NCBI GenBank assembly: GCA_003524565.1
Contig: DQGU01000083.1
Location: 1-16,492 of the forward strand
DNA: 16,492 bases
Origin: Rhodospirillaceae bacterium
GTDB taxonomy: Bacteria; Pseudomonadota; Alphaproteobacteria; Micavibrionales; UBA2020
Direction of reading: 5' to 3'
Of the stretch, positions 13,481 through 16,492 are shown in pieces; position 1 is the stretch's first letter; each line of letters starts with the position of its first letter. A program made the translations under genes and the position numbers. The notes under the pieces are model-generated. The model worked only from the letters and a program-made list of their open reading frames with translations, had not been told where the DNA came from and did no database searches.

Positions 13481-16400
13481 TTACGCGACGATAAGATTGC
13501 CGCCCGCGACCAGCGCCGCTTCGTCCGTCAGCCCCGTCACGCCGGTCAATACGGCGATTTGCTGGAAGCCGAACAGCCCACCCGCACCATCGCGGTCAAC
13601 GCTGACAATCGTATCCGCCCCCGCATCCGCGAAAGTGACGTAATCGAGGATGTTGTCCACGCCGTCGGTATAGAAACCTTCGAGGATGTCGGAGATATCG
13701 ATAGCATCGCCGTCGCCCGTATTGAAATCGGTCACGGTATCGACAGCGCCAAACGCGCTCAGGACTTCGAACAGGAAAGTATCGGCATCATTGCCGCCTG
13801 TCAGCGTATCGGCGCCCGCGCCGCCCAGCAGCATGTCGTCGCCATCGCCGCCGTCCAGCGTATCGTTACCCGCAAGGCCGGACAGCGTGTTGTTGCCGCT
13901 ATTGCCGGTAAGCGTATTCGCAAGGCTGTTGCCTGTCGCATTGTTGTCGGCCGTACCTGTCAAAGTGAGACTTTCAACGCCAGAGCCCGCGGTAAAGCTG
14001 ACGCTGGATTCGATATGGTCAAAGCCGGACCCGCCAGTCACCACATCGCCGACGTTATCGACGATGTAAAGGTTATTGCCGCTGCCGCCGCTCATGGTAT
14101 CCGCGCCTTCGCCGCCGTCGAGCGTATCGTCGCCGGAGCCCGTCGTCAGCTTGTCGTCGCCTTCCATGCCGTAAAGCACGTCGTTGCCGCCGCCGCCGTT
14201 GATGACGTTATTACCCGCACTGCCCGTGATGGTGTTATCGAGCGCATTGCCCGTCACGCTGGCGTTTTGCGTCTGCATAATCAGATTTTCGACATTCGAC
14301 GCCATTTTGTATGACGAACCGAAGAAGCCGGCCTTGAGGATAATCGTATCCGTTCCGCCGCCTTCGTCTTCGTAAATACGCGCGCCGGCTTCTGTGATGG
14401 CATAGGTATCGTCGCCATCGCCGCCATACATTCTGTCGCTGCCCGCGCCGCCATCGTCCAGATAATCGTTGCCGCCAAGCCCGATCAGCGTGTTTGTCGC
14501 CAGGTTCCCGATGATAGTGTTGTCAAGCGCGTTGCCCGTGCCGTTGATAACACCCGAACCCGCCACCGTCAGCGTCAGGTGTTCGAAATTATCGCCCAGC
14601 GTCCACGACACGCTGGCGCGCACGGTATCCGTGCCCTCGCCCGCGTCTTCGATGATGACATCTGTCGTGCTGTCAACGGCATAGGTATCATCGCCCGCGC
14701 CGCCGATAAGCGTATCGATACCGCCCGCGCCATCCAGATAGTCATTGCCGTCCAAGCCGGACAGCGTGTTGTTGCCGGTTGTGCCCGTGATGGTGTTGTT
14801 TTCGGCGTTACCGGTACCATTGATGGCCGCCGTGCCCGTCAGCGTCAGGTGTTCGACGTTCGCGCCCAGAGCGTAGCTGACGCTGGCGCGCACGGTATCC
14901 GTGCCCTCGCCCGCGCCTTCCGTCACCACATCACCGGCGTCATCGACGATATATGTATCGTCGCCATCGCCGCCAATCATTGTATCCGCGCCCGCAAGGC
15001 CATCCAGATAATCGTTACCATCAAGACCGGAGAGCGTATTGTCGCCCGCCGTGCCGGTCAGGCTGTTGTCAAGCGCATTGCCTGACCCCACCAGCGCCGC
15101 ACCTGTCAGCACCAGATGCTCCACCTCGGCGCTCAGCGTATAATTCACGCTGGCGCGGATGGTATCCGTGCCTTCGTTTGCGTTTTCGGTCACGGTATCG
15201 CCCGCATCGTCAACGATATAAGTATCATTGCCCTTGCCGCCTGTCATCGCATCTGCACCGGCAGCACCATCAAGGGTGTTATTGCCGTCATTGCCTATCA
15301 GCGTATTTGCAGCTGCATTGCCAAAACCGTTGATATGCGCCGCGCCCGTCAATGTCAGGTTTTCAAACGTCGCGCCCAGAGTCCATGCCAGCGAGGATTC
15401 AACCGTATCGGTGCCTTCGCCGACTTCTTCTATCAGCACGGTATTCGCCGTACTGACAACATAGGTATCATCGCCCGTGCCGCCGATAAGCGTATCCGTC
15501 CCGCCGCCGCCAATAAGCGTGTCGTTGCCATCAAGGCCGGACAGCGTGTTTTTGCCCGCATTCCCTGTGATGATGTTGTCTTCGGCGTTGCCAGTGCCGT
15601 TGATAGCGGACTTGCCGCTCAGGGTCAGATGCTCGAAATTCGCGCCCAGTATCCACGAAACGCTGGAGCGGACGGTATCCGTGCCTTCGCCCGGATTCTC
15701 TGTAACGGTATCGCCGATATTGTCCACGACGTAGAAATCATCCCCGTCGCCGCCCGCCATCACATCCGCGCCCGCGCCGCCATCCAGCATATTGCCAAAC
15801 GCATTGCCGGTCAGCGTGTTGGAATCTTTGTTACCCGTGCCGTTAAACCCGCCGACCAGCGTCAGGTTTTCGACATTCGCGGCCAAGGTATAGCTAATCG
15901 CATCGGACAGCACGAGGTCGACACCGCCCCCCGTCGCTTCTTTGATGCTGTCTTTTTCGTTATCGACGATATAGGTATCATCGCCCGCGCCGCCGGTCAT
16001 CACGTCAATGCCCGCGCCGCCGTCAATCGTGTTATTGCCTGCGTTGCCGGTGATGCTGTTATCGAGCGCGTTGCCCGTACCGTCGATATCGTCCGTGCCC
16101 GTCAGGAAAAGTTTTTCGACATCGGCTGTCAGCGCGTAGCTGATACCGGCATAAACACTGTCTGTGCCTTCGCCCGCGTTTTCTTCGACCACGTCGCCCG
16201 CGTCATCAACGATATATGTATCGTTGCCAAACCCGCCTATCATGCGGTCTGCACCGGCAAGGCCGTTCAGCGCATTGCTGCCCGTATTACCGATGAGGGT
16301 ATTGTCCCCCGCGTTGCCCGTGGCGTGAATGGCAGAGGTTCCCGCCAGCGTCAGGTTTTCAAACGTATCGCCCAGCGTCCATGTGACGGAGGAAATAATA

Positions 16401-16492
16401 GTATCCGTACCCTCGCCCACCTCTTCCACCACAATATCTTTTGTGGAATCGACGACGAAAGTATCATTGCCAAGGCCGCCGACCAGCGTATC
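13481..16492 (-). CDS. Large RTX calcium-binding protein, type I secreted, N-terminus beyond the window
   Basis: The frame is open to the window edge, so at least 1003 residues are visible and the true start lies beyond 16492. The protein is a string of about ten modules, each of the form TDTVxxSVxWTLG, LTLTGxxxINGTGNA, DNxITGNxGNNTL, one or more GGxGxDxUx nonapeptides, then DDTYIVDDxGDVV and GEG. The nonapeptides form Ca2+-binding parallel beta-rolls that fold outside the cell. The last 105 residues (ADTFLFEVL, VTDFNTGDGDAIDISDIL, FQQIAVLTGV, ending GGNLIVA) match the type I secretion C-terminal target domain of the VCA0849 class, so export by an ABC/MFP/OMP system is expected. No transporter genes are in the window. 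Function could be adhesion, surface layer or enzyme tail; the deciding N-terminus is missing. The protein is very acidic and nearly lacks Cys. Confidence 0.93.
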   Translation of the reverse strand, partial: DTLVGGLGNDTFVVDSTKDIVVEEVGEGTDTIISSVTWTLGDTFENLTLAGTSAIHATGNAGDNTLIGNTGSNALNGLAGADRMIGGFGNDTYIVDDAGDVVEENAGEGTDSVYAGISYALTADVEKLFLTGTDDIDGTGNALDNSITGNAGNNTIDGGAGIDVMTGGAGDDTYIVDNEKDSIKEATGGGVDLVLSDAISYTLAANVENLTLVGGFNGTGNKDSNTLTGNAFGNMLDGGAGADVMAGGDGDDFYVVDNIGDTVTENPGEGTDTVRSSVSWILGANFEHLTLSGKSAINGTGNAEDNIITGNAGKNTLSGLDGNDTLIGGGGTDTLIGGTGDDTYVVSTANTVLIEEVGEGTDTVESSLAWTLGATFENLTLTGAAHINGFGNAAANTLIGNDGNNTLDGAAGADAMTGGKGNDTYIVDDAGDTVTENANEGTDTIRASVNYTLSAEVEHLVLTGAALVGSGNALDNSLTGTAGDNTLSGLDGNDYLDGLAGADTMIGGDGDDTYIVDDAGDVVTEGAGEGTDTVRASVSYALGANVEHLTLTGTAAINGTGNAENNTITGTTGNNTLSGLDGNDYLDGAGGIDTLIGGAGDDTYAVDSTTDVIIEDAGEGTDTVRASVSWTLGDNFEHLTLTVAGSGVINGTGNALDNTIIGNLATNTLIGLGGNDYLDDGGAGSDRMYGGDGDDTYAITEAGARIYEDEGGGTDTIILKAGFFGSSYKMASNVENLIMQTQNASVTGNALDNTITGSAGNNVINGGGGNDVLYGMEGDDKLTTGSGDDTLDGGEGADTMSGGSGNNLYIVDNVGDVVTGGSGFDHIESSVSFTAGSGVESLTLTGTADNNATGNSLANTLTGNSGNNTLSGLAGNDTLDGGDGDDMLLGGAGADTLTGGNDADTFLFEVLSAFGAVDTVTDFNTGDGDAIDISDILEGFYTDGVDNILDYVTFADAGADTIVSVDRDGAGGLFGFQQIAVLTGVTGLTDEAALVAGGNLIVA
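14610..14645. repeat. 36-bp exact direct repeat, copy 1
   Basis: This stretch at the boundary of two RTX modules is identical base for base to 14880-14915, exactly 270 bp (90 codons) away. It encodes the GEGTDTVRASVS boundary. Identity at wobble positions suggests recent duplication or gene conversion. Confidence 0.8.
14880..14915. repeat. 36-bp exact direct repeat, copy 2
   Basis: Second copy of the module-boundary repeat at 14610-14645. Recombination between the two would delete or add one in-frame 90-residue module. Confidence 0.8.

Larger units (their letters stand above)
14024..16408 (-). repeat. Nine tandem RTX modules, sizes mostly in steps of nine residues
   Basis: Counting each module from its TDT-type start, lengths are 81, 81, 80, 90, 81, 89, 90, 93 and 110 residues in protein order (16408 down to 14024). 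A tenth, incomplete module leads into the secretion domain. The difference between the 81- and 90-residue forms is one extra nonapeptide (for example GNDYLDGLA or GNDTLIGGG). The modules are related but diverged, with a shared linker of about 45 residues between beta-roll blocks. Confidence 0.85.

Noticed and set aside
16432..16432. GTG as the start of the RTX gene
   Set aside because: The frame continues upstream to the window edge with typical RTX sequence (GGLGNDTFVVD), so this GTG is an internal valine codon.
13500..16492. CRISPR-like regular repetition
   Set aside because: The repetition is coding, diverged, and follows RTX nonapeptide and module periods. There are no constant repeats with unique spacers.

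Overview
The window looks like chromosomal DNA from a Gram-negative, moderately GC-rich bacterium, most likely an alphaproteobacterium. The grounds are a lipoprotein with a classic lipobox, a cyanide-insensitive-type cytochrome bd oxidase with its small partner protein, a Rhizobium etli-type (class 3) asparaginase, and a type I-secreted RTX protein. This placement rests on protein character read by eye, not on a database search. No tRNA, rRNA, insertion sequence or CRISPR array was seen.

Left part (1-4036). The window opens inside a Y-family translesion DNA polymerase. A small BamE/SmpA-like lipoprotein follows on the same strand. Facing it on the minus strand are a small one-helix protein with a TTG start and a HAD-family hydrolase with an atypical catalytic motif. 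A divergent intergenic region holds a good sigma-70-type promoter, with a 15-bp perfect palindrome directly against its -35 box. This promoter drives a zinc-type L-asparaginase.

Middle (4052-12472). Eight genes lie head to tail on the minus strand. Read in the direction of transcription they are cydA, cydB, a 37-residue DUF2474-type protein, an MscS channel, a ceramidase-like membrane hydrolase, an acidic amino acid/dicarboxylate symporter, a beta-CASP metallo-beta-lactamase nuclease, and a two-TM protein with a C-terminal Nudix-like domain. Several junctions overlap by 4 or 8 nt or are under 20 nt. Likely promoters sit before cydA and before mscS, and a weak GC hairpin separates the ceramidase-like gene from the symporter. 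The block therefore reads as two or three transcription units: respiration; membrane tension and lipid; and transporter plus nuclease plus 2TM-Nudix.

Right part (12616-16492). An alpha/beta hydrolase is divergent from cydA. It converges, with only 7 nt between stops, on the 3' end of a very large RTX calcium-binding protein that runs off the window. At least 1003 residues of it are visible: about ten modules of roughly 80-110 residues, then a type I secretion C-terminal domain.

The most interesting unit is the beta-CASP nuclease/2TM-Nudix pair. The latter has the domain order of the 2TM-NUDIX class of CBASS effectors (Cap16), but no cyclic-nucleotide synthase is visible nearby. This is an architectural resemblance, not a demonstrated homology.
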